Shown one piece after another: positions 19,311 through 27,749 of a stretch of 64,000 nt of DNA. Both the position numbers and the translations under genes were made by a program. How positions within the stretch are numbered: the stretch's first letter is position 1; every line of letters starts with the position of its first letter. Origin of the DNA: Streptomyces musisoli (GTDB lineage: Bacteria; Actinomycetota; Actinomycetes; Streptomycetales; Streptomycetaceae); contig NZ_JAERRH010000001.1 of assembly GCF_016741855.1 (NCBI RefSeq), forward strand, positions 124,001-188,000, read 5' to 3'. The notes under the pieces were generated by a model. It searched no databases and had not been told where the DNA came from. It saw only the letters and a program-made list of their open reading frames with translations.

Positions 19311-21923
19311 ATGCGAGACGTGACAGCGGGAAGCGAGCCGGTTCTCGAACTGCTGCCCATGGTGTTCGCCGATCCGGGCGAGGCCAGGGCACGCGCGGAA
19401 CACGTCCTGCGTACCGGCCCGTCCCCGCTGCCCGCCAGCGTCGCCCACCAGGTACTCGGCATCTGGCAGCGGGACTTCGGCGACCTGCGCATCGCGCTCC
19501 GGCACCTGCGGCGGGCCCGGGATCTTGCCGCGCGGGCCGACTCGGCCGACCGGGAGGCCGATGTGCTCGCGACGCTGGGGGTCGCACTGGTGCACGCGGG
19601 GCGCACACGGCAGGGGCTCGCCTCCTTCGAACGAGGGGTCGCCCGGGGCAGCGGACACACCCGCGCCCGGGTGCTGTACCGGCGGGCCTATGTGTGGTGG
19701 GTGCTGGGGCGTCACCGGGAGGCGCTGGAGGACGTGCGGCGGGCGCTGCCGGTGCTGCGTCAGGCGGCCGACGACATCTGGACCGCGCGGGCGCTGACCC
19801 TGCGGGCCACCGTGCACCTGGCACTCGGCGCGGTGGACCGGGCGGTCGCGGACTTCACGGCGGCGGAACGGCTGTGGGACACCACCGGCCAGGAGCACGA
19901 CAAGGCCGACGCGGTGGAGAGCCGGGGCCTCGCCGCGTTCCGGTCCGGGGACGTACCGGCCGCGCTGCGGCTGCTGGACGAGGCCGAGGAGCGCTACGCC
20001 AAGCTGGGCACCCCCACCTACAACCTGTCGATCCGGCGCTGCGAGGTGCTGATGGCGGCGGGGCTCGCACCGGAGGCGCTGGCCGAGGCGGACGCGGCGA
20101 TCGCGCTGCTGGACCGGATCGGCGGGCAGTCCACCCGCAAGGCCGAGCTGCTGCTCGCCGCCTCGTGGGCCGCCCGCGCGGCGGGGGACGCGCACACCGC
20201 CATCGCCCGCGCCGCCGTCGCCGTACGGCTGTTCGCGGCGCAGCGCCGGACGTGGTGGGAGACGCACGCCCGGCTGGAGCTGATCGAGGCGCGGATGGCG
20301 GCCGGGCGCCGCTCGGGTCGGATGGTGGCGGACGCGGCGGCGGTCGCCGAGCGGCTGGCCGCCTTCGGCTCGCCGGCCGCGCCGGAGGCCTCCCTGCTCG
20401 CCGGGCGGATCGCGCTGGCGCTGGGCTGGACGGCGGACGCGGAACGGCACTTGGCGGTGGCCGCCCGCAGCCGGCACTGCGGGCCCGCGCCGGCCCGGGT
20501 GACCGGCTGGGCGGCACAGGCGCTGCGGGCGCGGGCCGCCGGTTCCCGGCGCGGTGTGCTGGAGGCGTGCCGGCGCGGCCTGGACGTGCTGGACGACCAC
20601 CGGATGACGCTGGGCGCCTCGGAGCTGCGCGCCCACACGAGCGCGCAGGGCGCCGAACTGGCCGCTCTCGCCCAGGAGGTGAGTCTCGACCAGGGCGGTC
20701 CGCGCCGGCTGCTGGGGTGGAGCGAGCGGTGGCGGGCGACCGTGCTGTCCGCACCGCCGACCCGGCCGCCCGACGATCCGGCGCTGCTGAGCGGGCTGAC
20801 CGCCTACCGGGAGATCGCGGCCCGCGCCGAGGCCGCCCGGATGGACGGCCGCCCGGTGCCGGCGCTGGAGCGCGAACAGCGGCGCCTGGAACGGGAGATC
20901 CGCTCCCGCACCCGCCACATGGGCGGGGCCGCCGCGGACGCCGGGGACCGCTTCGACGTGGGCCGGCTGCTGGACCGGCTCGGTGAGGTGCGGCTGGTCG
21001 AACTGGCCGTGGTGGACGGCCGGGTGCACGTCCTGCTGTGCGGGCAGGGCAAGGTACGGCGGTTCGCCGGCGGTTCGCTCGCGGAGGCGGTGGCCGAGGC
21101 CGGGCATGTGCAGGCCGGGCTGCGCCGGCTCGCCCACCCGGGGGCCGAGGCCCGGCTGCCGCTGGTGGAGGCGGCGGGCCGGCGACTGCAGGAGCTGCTG
21201 CTGGGCGGGGCGGTGCCGCATCTCGGGCCGGGCCCGGTGGTGATCGTGCCGCCGGGGGCGCTGCACCGGGTGCCGTGGGCGCTGCTGCCCGCCCTGCGGG
21301 AGCGGGTGCTCAGCGTGTCGCCGTCGGCGGGCAGCTGGCTGCGCGCCCTGGAGACGGCACCGCCGCCGGGCGGCCGGCCGGTCCTGGTGCGCGGTCCCGG
21401 CCTCGCGACGGGCGGCGCGGAGGTCCCCGAACTGGCCGACCGGTACGGCACGGCGACGGTCCTGGAGGGCGACGACGCCCAGGTGCCCCGGGTGCTGGCG
21501 GAACTCGACGGTGCGGGTCTCGCCCACCTCGCGGCGCACGGGACGTTCCGCGCGGACAGCCCCCTGTTCTCCGCCCTGCGGATGGCCGACGGTCCGCTGA
21601 TCGTGCACGACTTCGAGCGGCTGGCCCGCAGCCCGTACCGGATCATCCTGTCGAGCTGCGACACCGCCCGTCTCGCCTCGGTCGGCGCGGACGAACTCCT
21701 CGGGCTGGTCACGGCGTTGCTGCCGCTGGGCACGGCCGGGGTGGTGGCGAGCAGCGCACCGGTCAACGACGCGGCCGTGGTGCCGCTGATGCTCGCCCTG
21801 CACAAGGGGCTCGACGCGGGCCTCTCCCTGGCCGAGGCCCTCCGTGACGCCCGTGCGGCCCTGCCCGGCGACGCGGTCCACCAGGCGACGGGCTGGGCCT
21901 TCGCGGCGTTCGGGGCGGCGTGA
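19311..21923 (+). CDS. TPR-CHAT protein, caspase-like cysteine protease
   Basis: The 870-residue product has an N-terminal two-thirds of Ala/Arg/Leu-rich helical repeats of the TPR type (for example RALPVLRQAADDIWTARALT, about residues 140-165). The C-terminal CHAT domain carries the catalytic pair His743 (LAAHGTF) and Cys783 (LSSCDTARL). The usual trailing GLVTALLPLGTAGVVAS and ATGWAFAAFGA segments follow. CHAT proteases are caspase-clan enzymes; TPR-CHAT proteins include the Craspase protease of type III-E CRISPR systems. ATG at 19311 is used; GTG at 19320 is also possible. The gene diverges from the S8-sigma-unknown operon. No CRISPR array or Cas gene is in the window, so its trigger must be something else. 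Confidence 0.9.
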   Translation: MRDVTAGSEPVLELLPMVFADPGEARARAEHVLRTGPSPLPASVAHQVLGIWQRDFGDLRIALRHLRRARDLAARADSADREADVLATLGVALVHAGRTRQGLASFERGVARGSGHTRARVLYRRAYVWWVLGRHREALEDVRRALPVLRQAADDIWTARALTLRATVHLALGAVDRAVADFTAAERLWDTTGQEHDKADAVESRGLAAFRSGDVPAALRLLDEAEERYAKLGTPTYNLSIRRCEVLMAAGLAPEALAEADAAIALLDRIGGQSTRKAELLLAASWAARAAGDAHTAIARAAVAVRLFAAQRRTWWETHARLELIEARMAAGRRSGRMVADAAAVAERLAAFGSPAAPEASLLAGRIALALGWTADAERHLAVAARSRHCGPAPARVTGWAAQALRARAAGSRRGVLEACRRGLDVLDDHRMTLGASELRAHTSAQGAELAALAQEVSLDQGGPRRLLGWSERWRATVLSAPPTRPPDDPALLSGLTAYREIAARAEAARMDGRPVPALEREQRRLEREIRSRTRHMGGAAADAGDRFDVGRLLDRLGEVRLVELAVVDGRVHVLLCGQGKVRRFAGGSLAEAVAEAGHVQAGLRRLAHPGAEARLPLVEAAGRRLQELLLGGAVPHLGPGPVVIVPPGALHRVPWALLPALRERVLSVSPSAGSWLRALETAPPPGGRPVLVRGPGLATGGAEVPELADRYGTATVLEGDDAQVPRVLAELDGAGLAHLAAHGTFRADSPLFSALRMADGPLIVHDFERLARSPYRIILSSCDTARLASVGADELLGLVTALLPLGTAGVVASSAPVNDAAVVPLMLALHKGLDAGLSLAEALRDARAALPGDAVHQATGWAFAAFGAA

Positions 21924-22022
21924 GGACGGCACCCGCACGGCCGGCGGCACCCGGGCGAAGGGACGCGGGGAACCGTTCCGCAGGCACCCGCGTACCCGCA
22001 CCCGGCGACCGGCCCGCCCCGG

Positions 22023-23777
22023 CTACGCCGTCTCCCGCCCCGGCCCGTCCACCAGCCAGGGCAGTGCTCCCCGGTCCCCCGTGCCGAGCCGTGTGTAGGC
22101 GCTGTACAGGTGGTTCCCGACGGTCCGCACGGACAGCGTCAGCTTCTCGGCGATCTCCCGATTGCTCAGCCCCGCGGCCGCGAGCGCGACGATCTGCCGC
22201 TGCCGGGCGGTGAGTTCCCCGAGGACGAGCCCGGTCAGCGCCGGCGTGCGGGCCCCTTGGCAGCGGCGGGCCAGGGCCACGGCCCGGGTCCGGGACAGCC
22301 GTGCGGCACGCGGGTCCCGGTGAGCGCGCACGGCCTGCGCGCGCGCCTCCGCCGCGTACAGCAGGAATCCCCGCTCGGCCAGCGCCTCCGCGGCCCGGTC
22401 CAGCGCGGTCCCGTCCCCGCGGGCCAGCGCCTCCGCGTGCCGGGCCAGCACGCTGCCGGCCGGCAGCCGTCCCGCCGCCCGCTCGGGCGCACCGAGGCGT
22501 ACGGCCGCGTAGACCGAGTGGACGTCGTCCGGGTCGCCGCCTTCCGCCGGCCGGCCCCGGTCCGGCCGCCCCTCGGCCGGCTGGCCTTCGGACAGCCGGA
22601 GTTCGGCCCGGCACCCGGCGTCCGCCGGAGTGTCCCGCAGTCCTTCGCGGGCCCACGCCGCCGCCTCCCGCAGCTCGCCCCGCAGCCGCGCGAACCGGGC
22701 GCGGATCTCGGCGTACCCGGCCGGCAAGGTTGCGCCCTCCGCCACCAGCCACTCCCCCACCGGCGTCGGCACCGACCGGACGTCCAACTGTGCCATCCGC
22801 CGGACCAGGGTGTGCTGTTCGGCGGCGAGCGCGGGACCGTGCGCGCCGGCGGGGCGGGCGAGGCGGCGGGCGCGCAGCCGGCCGGTGGTGGCGCGCAGCG
22901 CGGCGCCGTGGAGGGGGTGGGCGAGGGTGACTCCGCCCTGGTCGTCGGCGTGGACGAGGCCGTCCGCCTCGAGGGTTTCGAGGACGTCCGGTTCCAGCTC
23001 GTCCAGCGGCACGGGCAGGGGCTCGGCGAAGGCGAGGCGTTCGAGGGTGTCGCGTTCGCGGGGGGCGGACCGCTCCAGGGCGGGGGCGAGCCGCTCGCGG
23101 ACGGCCGAGGTGATCGGCAGCGCGCCCCGCCAGGCCCGTTCGCCGGTGCCCGGGACGGGTGTCAGCCGGCCGGCCCCGGCGAGCGCGGTGACCAGGTCGC
23201 GCAGCAGCCGCAGATCGCCCCGGCACACCCGGTGCAGCCGGCGCACGGTGAGCGCATCCAGGCCGGCGCCGGCGAGCAGCCGGCCGGTGTCGTCGCGGGA
23301 CAGCGGGTCGAGGGCCAGCCGGGGCAGCAGTTCCCCGGTCCACAGCCGGGACACGGCGGCGGGGGCGGGCACGCCTTCCGTGGCGGCCACGATCAGCCGG
23401 GTACGCCCGTGCACGGCCAGCTGGTGCACGAGGGCGGCGGAGGTCTCGTCCAGCAGCTGTGCGTCATCCACGACGAGGACCCGTACGCCGGACAGCATGC
23501 GGACCGCGCGGGGCAGCGGGACGGCGTCGGGGAGCAGGTGCGCGAAGGCCGCGAGGGGCAGGTCCCGGGCCTCGGGCGTGCCGGTCACCCGGGCGTGGTC
23601 CGTGCCCCGGACCGCCTCCGTGATCAGCCGCGTCTTGCCGTGGCCCGCCGGGCCGGTCACCACGATGCCCGGCCGGCCCGCGGTCAGCGCGTCGCGCACC
23701 AGCTCCAGTTCGTCCGCCCGGCCGGTGAACGGCCAGGGCAGCTCCAGGGTTTTCGCGTCCGGTTCGTAAGTCCTCAC
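22023..23777 (-). CDS. LuxR-family regulator with N-terminal P-loop ATPase domain (short LAL/STAND type)
   Basis: A 584-residue protein. Residues about 15-230 form a P-loop ATPase with Walker A GPAGHGKTRLI and Walker B VLVVDDAQLLDE. The middle is helical and may sense a ligand. The C-terminus is a LuxR/GerE helix-turn-helix (LTARQRQIVALAAAGLSNRE, then IAEKLTLSVRTVGNHLYSAY). LAL regulators usually have about 900 residues, so the sensor part is short here. It faces the CHAT gene tail-to-tail and diverges from the metalloprotease-like gene, with which it shares a 95-bp promoter region containing TCTGATACAG. It may control the protease locus, but the evidence for this is proximity and the shared motif only. 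Confidence 0.85.
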   Translation of the reverse strand: MRTYEPDAKTLELPWPFTGRADELELVRDALTAGRPGIVVTGPAGHGKTRLITEAVRGTDHARVTGTPEARDLPLAAFAHLLPDAVPLPRAVRMLSGVRVLVVDDAQLLDETSAALVHQLAVHGRTRLIVAATEGVPAPAAVSRLWTGELLPRLALDPLSRDDTGRLLAGAGLDALTVRRLHRVCRGDLRLLRDLVTALAGAGRLTPVPGTGERAWRGALPITSAVRERLAPALERSAPRERDTLERLAFAEPLPVPLDELEPDVLETLEADGLVHADDQGGVTLAHPLHGAALRATTGRLRARRLARPAGAHGPALAAEQHTLVRRMAQLDVRSVPTPVGEWLVAEGATLPAGYAEIRARFARLRGELREAAAWAREGLRDTPADAGCRAELRLSEGQPAEGRPDRGRPAEGGDPDDVHSVYAAVRLGAPERAAGRLPAGSVLARHAEALARGDGTALDRAAEALAERGFLLYAAEARAQAVRAHRDPRAARLSRTRAVALARRCQGARTPALTGLVLGELTARQRQIVALAAAGLSNREIAEKLTLSVRTVGNHLYSAYTRLGTGDRGALPWLVDGPGRETA

Positions 23778-23802
23778 ATCATCCAGAGCGCGGGTACTCG
23801 GT

Positions 23803-23812
23803 TCTGATACAG
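23803..23812 (+). promoter_or_regulatory. second copy of the TCTGATACAG element
   Basis: This copy is identical and in the same orientation as 19289-19298. It lies 26 bp upstream of the LuxR-type gene start and 61 bp upstream of the metalloprotease-like gene. Confidence 0.4.
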
Positions 23813-23872
23813 GGCGACTTGAGTAGCCCCCGACTCAGGCGTCCGGCCGTGGCGGGCGAGCACGATGGCCGC

Positions 23873-24958
23873 ATGACCCGACGCCTCTGCTCGCTTCCGC
23901 GGCAGCCGGCCCCGGCCCTGGCTGCCGGGCTGACCGCCGAGCGGCTGGGCGCGCTGCTCGCCGGGCGGCGGATGTGGGTCAACGGCACGGTGCTGCACTA
24001 CTGCTTCCTGGACACCCGCTCCGACGCCTCGGTCATCCCGGTCCCCGGTACGGGGGAACTGCGCAGGGTGCCGTGGGCCGGCGGCGAGGAGCAGCGGGAC
24101 GTGGTGCGCGGGTGCTTCGGCGAGTGGCAGGACCTGGGCGTCGGCATCACCTTCGCCGAGGTCGGCGACCGCCACGAGGCGGAGCTGCGGATCGGGTTCC
24201 AGACGGGTGCCGGGTCCTGGTCGGCGATCGGCCGGGACGCGCTGTCGGCCGGCCGGGGTGAGCGCACCATGAACCTCGGCTGGGACGTGACCGCGCCCGG
24301 GGAGCGGGGGGTGGTCCTGCACCAGATCGGGCACGCGCTCGGCATGGTGCACGAGCACCAGAGCCCGTTCGCCGGGCTGCACTGGGACGACGAGGCGGTC
24401 TACGCCGAGCTGGCGGGGCCGCCGAACTTCTGGAACCGGGAGACGACGTTCGCGAACGTGCTGCGCCAGCTGGACGCCGGCGAGGCAAGCGGTTCGGTGT
24501 GGGACCCGCAGTCGGTCATGACGCTGCCGTTCGGGCCGGGGCTGGTGCTGGAGCCGGAGCAGTACCGCGTGGGGCTGCGTCCGCCCGGCACACCGTCCCC
24601 GGCCGACAAGGAGTTCGTGCTCCGCTGGTATCCGCCCACGGGGCCGTCCGGTCCGGCCGCGCTGCTGCCGTTCCGGTCAGCGCCGCTCGGTCTCGGGGCG
24701 GGCGGACAGGCGGACTTCACCGTGGAGCCGCCGGAGACCCGCGAGTACACGGTGGGCACCTTCGGCGACGCGGACACCGTGCTGGTCGTCTTCGAGGAGC
24801 GGGACGGGGAGCCGCGTTTCCTCGCGGGACACGATGACGGCGGCACGCCGGACAACGCCGCCGTCCGGGTGCGGCTCGTCAAGGGCCGCCGCTATGTCGT
24901 CCGGGTCCGCCTGTACTCCACATGGGGGTCGGGAGAGACGGCGGTCATGTGCTGGTGA
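23873..24958 (+). CDS. astacin/matrixin-like protein with Glu-to-Gln change in the HEXXH site, plus C-terminal PPC-like domain
   Basis: The 361-residue protein contains HQIGHALGMVHEHQSP at residues 150-165. It matches the zinc signature HEXXHXXGXXH of metzincins (astacin/matrixin), with His150, His154 and His160 kept but the catalytic Glu replaced by Gln151. A later DPQSVMTL supplies the Met-turn. Residues about 275-361 form a beta-rich domain like the bacterial pre-peptidase C-terminal domain. No signal peptide is visible. By the general chemistry of HEXXH enzymes this change should remove or strongly reduce hydrolysis while keeping zinc binding. The protein may therefore be a binding or regulatory pseudoprotease. 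ATG at 23873 is chosen over an upstream TTG. Confidence 0.8.
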   Translation: MTRRLCSLPRQPAPALAAGLTAERLGALLAGRRMWVNGTVLHYCFLDTRSDASVIPVPGTGELRRVPWAGGEEQRDVVRGCFGEWQDLGVGITFAEVGDRHEAELRIGFQTGAGSWSAIGRDALSAGRGERTMNLGWDVTAPGERGVVLHQIGHALGMVHEHQSPFAGLHWDDEAVYAELAGPPNFWNRETTFANVLRQLDAGEASGSVWDPQSVMTLPFGPGLVLEPEQYRVGLRPPGTPSPADKEFVLRWYPPTGPSGPAALLPFRSAPLGLGAGGQADFTVEPPETREYTVGTFGDADTVLVVFEERDGEPRFLAGHDDGGTPDNAAVRVRLVKGRRYVVRVRLYSTWGSGETAVMCW

Positions 24959-25002
24959 CGGCACACGGACGGCAGGGGGCCACGGTCCGGCGCCGGGGGA
25001 AC

Positions 25003-25043
25003 GGCCGCGGGCGTCACCCACGGGGGAGGTGACGCCCGCGGCC
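25003..25043. terminator. bidirectional terminator between convergent genes
   Basis: GGCCGCGGGCGTCACC (25003-25018) and GGTGACGCCCGCGGCC (25028-25043) form a perfect 16-bp stem with a 9-nt loop. It serves the metalloprotease-like gene and the sulfur operon coming from the right. Two copies of GCGGCCACGCCGCCGTCCGC follow immediately. Confidence 0.9.
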
Positions 25044-25117
25044 ACGCCGCCGTCCGCGCACGCGGGCCGCGGCCACGCCGCCGTCCGCCAGGCACGCGCA
25101 GGTGGTCGCGAGACGCC

Positions 25118-26494
25118 TCAGGACGCGGCGCGCCCGGCCGGGGTGACCGCGTCGGGGTGGGCGAGACCCAGGTGGTCGCGCAGGGTCGTGCCCTCGTACT
25201 CGGTGCGGAAGACGCCCCGTTCCTGGAGGAGCGGAACCACCTGGTCGGCGAAGGCGTCGAGCCCGCCGGGCGTGATGTGCGGGACGAGGATGAAGCCGTC
25301 GGCGGCGTCCGCCTGCACGAAGTCGTCGATGGTCCGGGCGACGGTGGCCGGGGAGCCGACGAAGGACTGCCGGTTGCCGGTGTGGATGACCAGGTCGCGG
25401 ATGGACCACTTGTTGGCCTCGGCGAGCTGCCGCCACTCGCGGGCGACGGCGAGCGGGTCCCGGTACATCCGCACCTGGGCGCGACCCCGGGAGATGTGCT
25501 CCTCGCCGACCACCGGGTCGACTTCGGGCAGCGGGCCCTCCGGGTCGTACGCCGACAGGTCCCGGTTCCAGACGAATTCGAGGTGCTTGATGGCGGTGGC
25601 GCCGCTGACCTGCTGCCGGCGGACCTGGTGGGCGAGTTCCGCGGCCTCCTGGTCGGTGTCGCCGAGGACGAACGTCGCGGCGGGCAGGATGAGCAGCTGG
25701 TCGGGGCGGCGCCCGTACCGGGCGAGGCGGGACTTGACGTCCGTGTAGAAGGCCTGGCCCTCCTTCAGGGTGGAGTACCGGCTGAAGACGGCGTCGGCGT
25801 CGGCGGCGGCGAACTCGCGGCCCTCGTCGGAGTCGCCCGCCTGGAAGACGACGGGGCGGCCCTGCGGGGAGCGCGGGACGTCGAACCGGCCGTGGATGTC
25901 GAAGTGCCGGCCCCGGTGGACGAAGGCGCCGGCCCGGGCGTCGCGGAGGAAGGTGCCGGTGGCCTGGTCTGCGAGGATCTCGTCGCCGCGCCAGGAGTCG
26001 AACAGCTCGTGCGCGGTGGTGAGGAACTCCTTGGCGCGCGAGTAGCGTTCCTCCTGCGGCAGGAAGCCGCCGCGCCGGAAGTTCTCGCCGGTGAAGGCGT
26101 CCCAGGAGGTGACCACGTTCCACGCGGTCCGGCCGCCGGAGAGGTGGTCGAGGCTCGCGAACTGGCGGGCCACCTCGTACGGCTCGTTGAACGTGGAGTT
26201 GATGGTGCCCGTCAGGCCGAGCCGGTCGGTGACGGCGGCCAGCGCGGCCAGCACGGTGAAGGTGTCGGGGCGGCCGACCACGTCCAGGTCGTAGAGGGTG
26301 CCGCCCTGTTCGCGCAGCCGGAGTCCCTCGGCGAGGAACAGGAAGTCGAACCTGGCGCGTTCGGCGGTCCGCGCGAAGTGCGCGAAGGAGTCGAACTCGA
26401 TGTGGCTGCCGGCGGCCGGGTCGCTCCAGACGGTGGTGTTGTTCACCCCGGGGAAGTGCGCGGCCAGATGGATCTGCTTCGGCGGCTTGCTCAT
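25118..26494 (-). CDS. NtaA/SnaA/DszA-family FMN-dependent monooxygenase
   Basis: The 458-residue product has the typical start of this family (IHLAAHFPGVNNTTVWSDP) and the segments FDFLFLAEG, FNEPYEVARQFASLDHLSGG and RTAWNVVTSWD. It is a luciferase-like TIM barrel that uses reduced FMN from a partner reductase to oxidise a C-S, C-N or similar bond. It is the last gene of a minus-strand operon, 20 bp after another flavin monooxygenase and downstream of an amino-acid-type ABC transporter under SAM-riboswitch control. This resembles the Bacillus ytm/ytn and yxe sulfur-scavenging operons, in which such an enzyme frees sulfur from modified cysteine. The substrate here is therefore likely an organosulfur compound, by inference. 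Confidence 0.9.
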   Translation of the reverse strand: MSKPPKQIHLAAHFPGVNNTTVWSDPAAGSHIEFDSFAHFARTAERARFDFLFLAEGLRLREQGGTLYDLDVVGRPDTFTVLAALAAVTDRLGLTGTINSTFNEPYEVARQFASLDHLSGGRTAWNVVTSWDAFTGENFRRGGFLPQEERYSRAKEFLTTAHELFDSWRGDEILADQATGTFLRDARAGAFVHRGRHFDIHGRFDVPRSPQGRPVVFQAGDSDEGREFAAADADAVFSRYSTLKEGQAFYTDVKSRLARYGRRPDQLLILPAATFVLGDTDQEAAELAHQVRRQQVSGATAIKHLEFVWNRDLSAYDPEGPLPEVDPVVGEEHISRGRAQVRMYRDPLAVAREWRQLAEANKWSIRDLVIHTGNRQSFVGSPATVARTIDDFVQADAADGFILVPHITPGGLDAFADQVVPLLQERGVFRTEYEGTTLRDHLGLAHPDAVTPAGRAAS

Positions 26495-26514
26495 GGTGGT
26501 GCGGTCCTCCCGGC

Positions 26515-27723
26515 TCAGACGGCGGCTGCGGAGTAGCGGTTGGCGGGGCGAGGGAGGCCGAGGAGGCCGCGCAGGGTGCCGGCCTCGTAGGCGTCCCGGA
26601 AGCGGTGGCGGCGCGGCAGCTCGGGCACCAGTTCCCGGGTGATCCGGGGCAGGTCGTGGCCGGCGACCGCGGGCCGCAGCCGGAAGCCGGTCAGCCCGCC
26701 GGCCGCCAGCTCCTCCAGCAGATCGGCGAGTCGGGCGGCGGTGCCGGTGAAGATGCGGGCGTCGCTGGTGTACGGCTCGCCCGCGAGCGTGTCGAGGCGG
26801 TCGAGGCGGGCCGCGGCCCGGGCCTCGCTGTCGTCGAGGAGGACGACGAGGTCCCCGAAGACGTGCAGTGGCTCCCCGGACCGGCCCGCCGTCTCCTGTT
26901 CGGCACGGATCTCGGCGACGATCGCGCGGGCCTGCGCCGCGTCGTGCGGGGTCACGTAGCCGATGTCGGCCTGGCGGGCCACCAGGCGGTACGGGACGGT
27001 GTCGTGGGCGAGGGCGGTGACCAGGGGCTGCCCCTGCGGCGGCCGGGGGGTGATGGAGGGGCCCTTGACGCTGAAGAAGCGGCCCTCGAAGTCGATGTGG
27101 TGCAGCTTGTGCCGGTCGATGAAGCGGCCGGTCGCCGCGTCCCGGATCTCGGCGTCGTCCTCCCAGCTGTCCCAGAGGCGGCGTACGACTTCCACGTGGT
27201 CGGCGGCCTCGTCGAACAGCTCGGTGAGCAGCTCCCGCGCGGCCGGGCCGTCGAAGGAGTCGATCCGGCCGATGGTGCGGCGGCCGAAGTGCGCGGCCTC
27301 GTCGGGGCGGGCGGAGACCCGGACGCGCACGCCGGCGCGTCCGGTGCTGACGTAGTCGAGGGTGGCGATCGCCTTGGAGATGTGGAACGGCTCGGTGTGC
27401 GTGGTCACCACGGTCGGGACCAGGCCTATGTGCCGGGTGAGCGGGGCGACGCGGGAGGCGATGAGGACCGCGTCGAGCCGGCCGCGGACCTGGTCGGTGC
27501 GCTCGTCGGGTGCCAGGGCGCGGGAGGACTGCGGGCCGAGGCCGTCCTCGAGGGTGACGAAGTCGAGCAGGCCGCGTTCGGCCTCGGCGATCAGGTCGGC
27601 CCAGTAGCCGGCGGTCAGCAGGTCCCGGGGGCGGGCGACCGGCTCGCGCCAGGACGCGGGATGCCAGCCGGTGCCGTCCAGGGCGACGGCCAGGTGCAGG
27701 TGTGCGGGAGGAGTCGGTGACAC
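26515..27723 (-). CDS. LLM-class flavin-dependent monooxygenase
   Basis: A 402-residue luciferase-like protein (HLAVALDGTGWHPASW, LLDFVTLEDGLG, THTEPFHISKAIATLDYVST, VSARPDEAAHFG). It is related to but clearly distinct from the following NtaA-type gene, sharing the same barrel and FMN-binding layout. GTG at 27723 is preceded by AAGGAAGG at good spacing. It sits 26 bp after the substrate-binding protein gene. Two flavin monooxygenases in one sulfur-regulated operon suggest successive or alternative oxidations of imported organosulfur compounds. No dedicated flavin reductase gene is in the operon, so reduced FMN would come from elsewhere. Confidence 0.88.
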   Translation of the reverse strand: MSPTPPAHLHLAVALDGTGWHPASWREPVARPRDLLTAGYWADLIAEAERGLLDFVTLEDGLGPQSSRALAPDERTDQVRGRLDAVLIASRVAPLTRHIGLVPTVVTTHTEPFHISKAIATLDYVSTGRAGVRVRVSARPDEAAHFGRRTIGRIDSFDGPAARELLTELFDEAADHVEVVRRLWDSWEDDAEIRDAATGRFIDRHKLHHIDFEGRFFSVKGPSITPRPPQGQPLVTALAHDTVPYRLVARQADIGYVTPHDAAQARAIVAEIRAEQETAGRSGEPLHVFGDLVVLLDDSEARAAARLDRLDTLAGEPYTSDARIFTGTAARLADLLEELAAGGLTGFRLRPAVAGHDLPRITRELVPELPRRHRFRDAYEAGTLRGLLGLPRPANRYSAAAV

Positions 27724-27749
27724 GTCGGTGCCTTCCTTGACGGGGCCGG

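Noticed and set aside
19311..21923. Cas-type Craspase belonging to a type III-E CRISPR system
   Set aside because: The protein shares the TPR-CHAT layout, but no gRAMP/Cas7-11 effector, adaptation gene or repeat array occurs in the window; only the analogy is kept.
19238..22001. Upstream extension of the S8 protease frame through the CHAT gene
   Set aside because: The frame is open only because of high GC; the protein begins at ATG 19235 with a good ribosome site, and the region to the right is the CHAT gene on the other strand.
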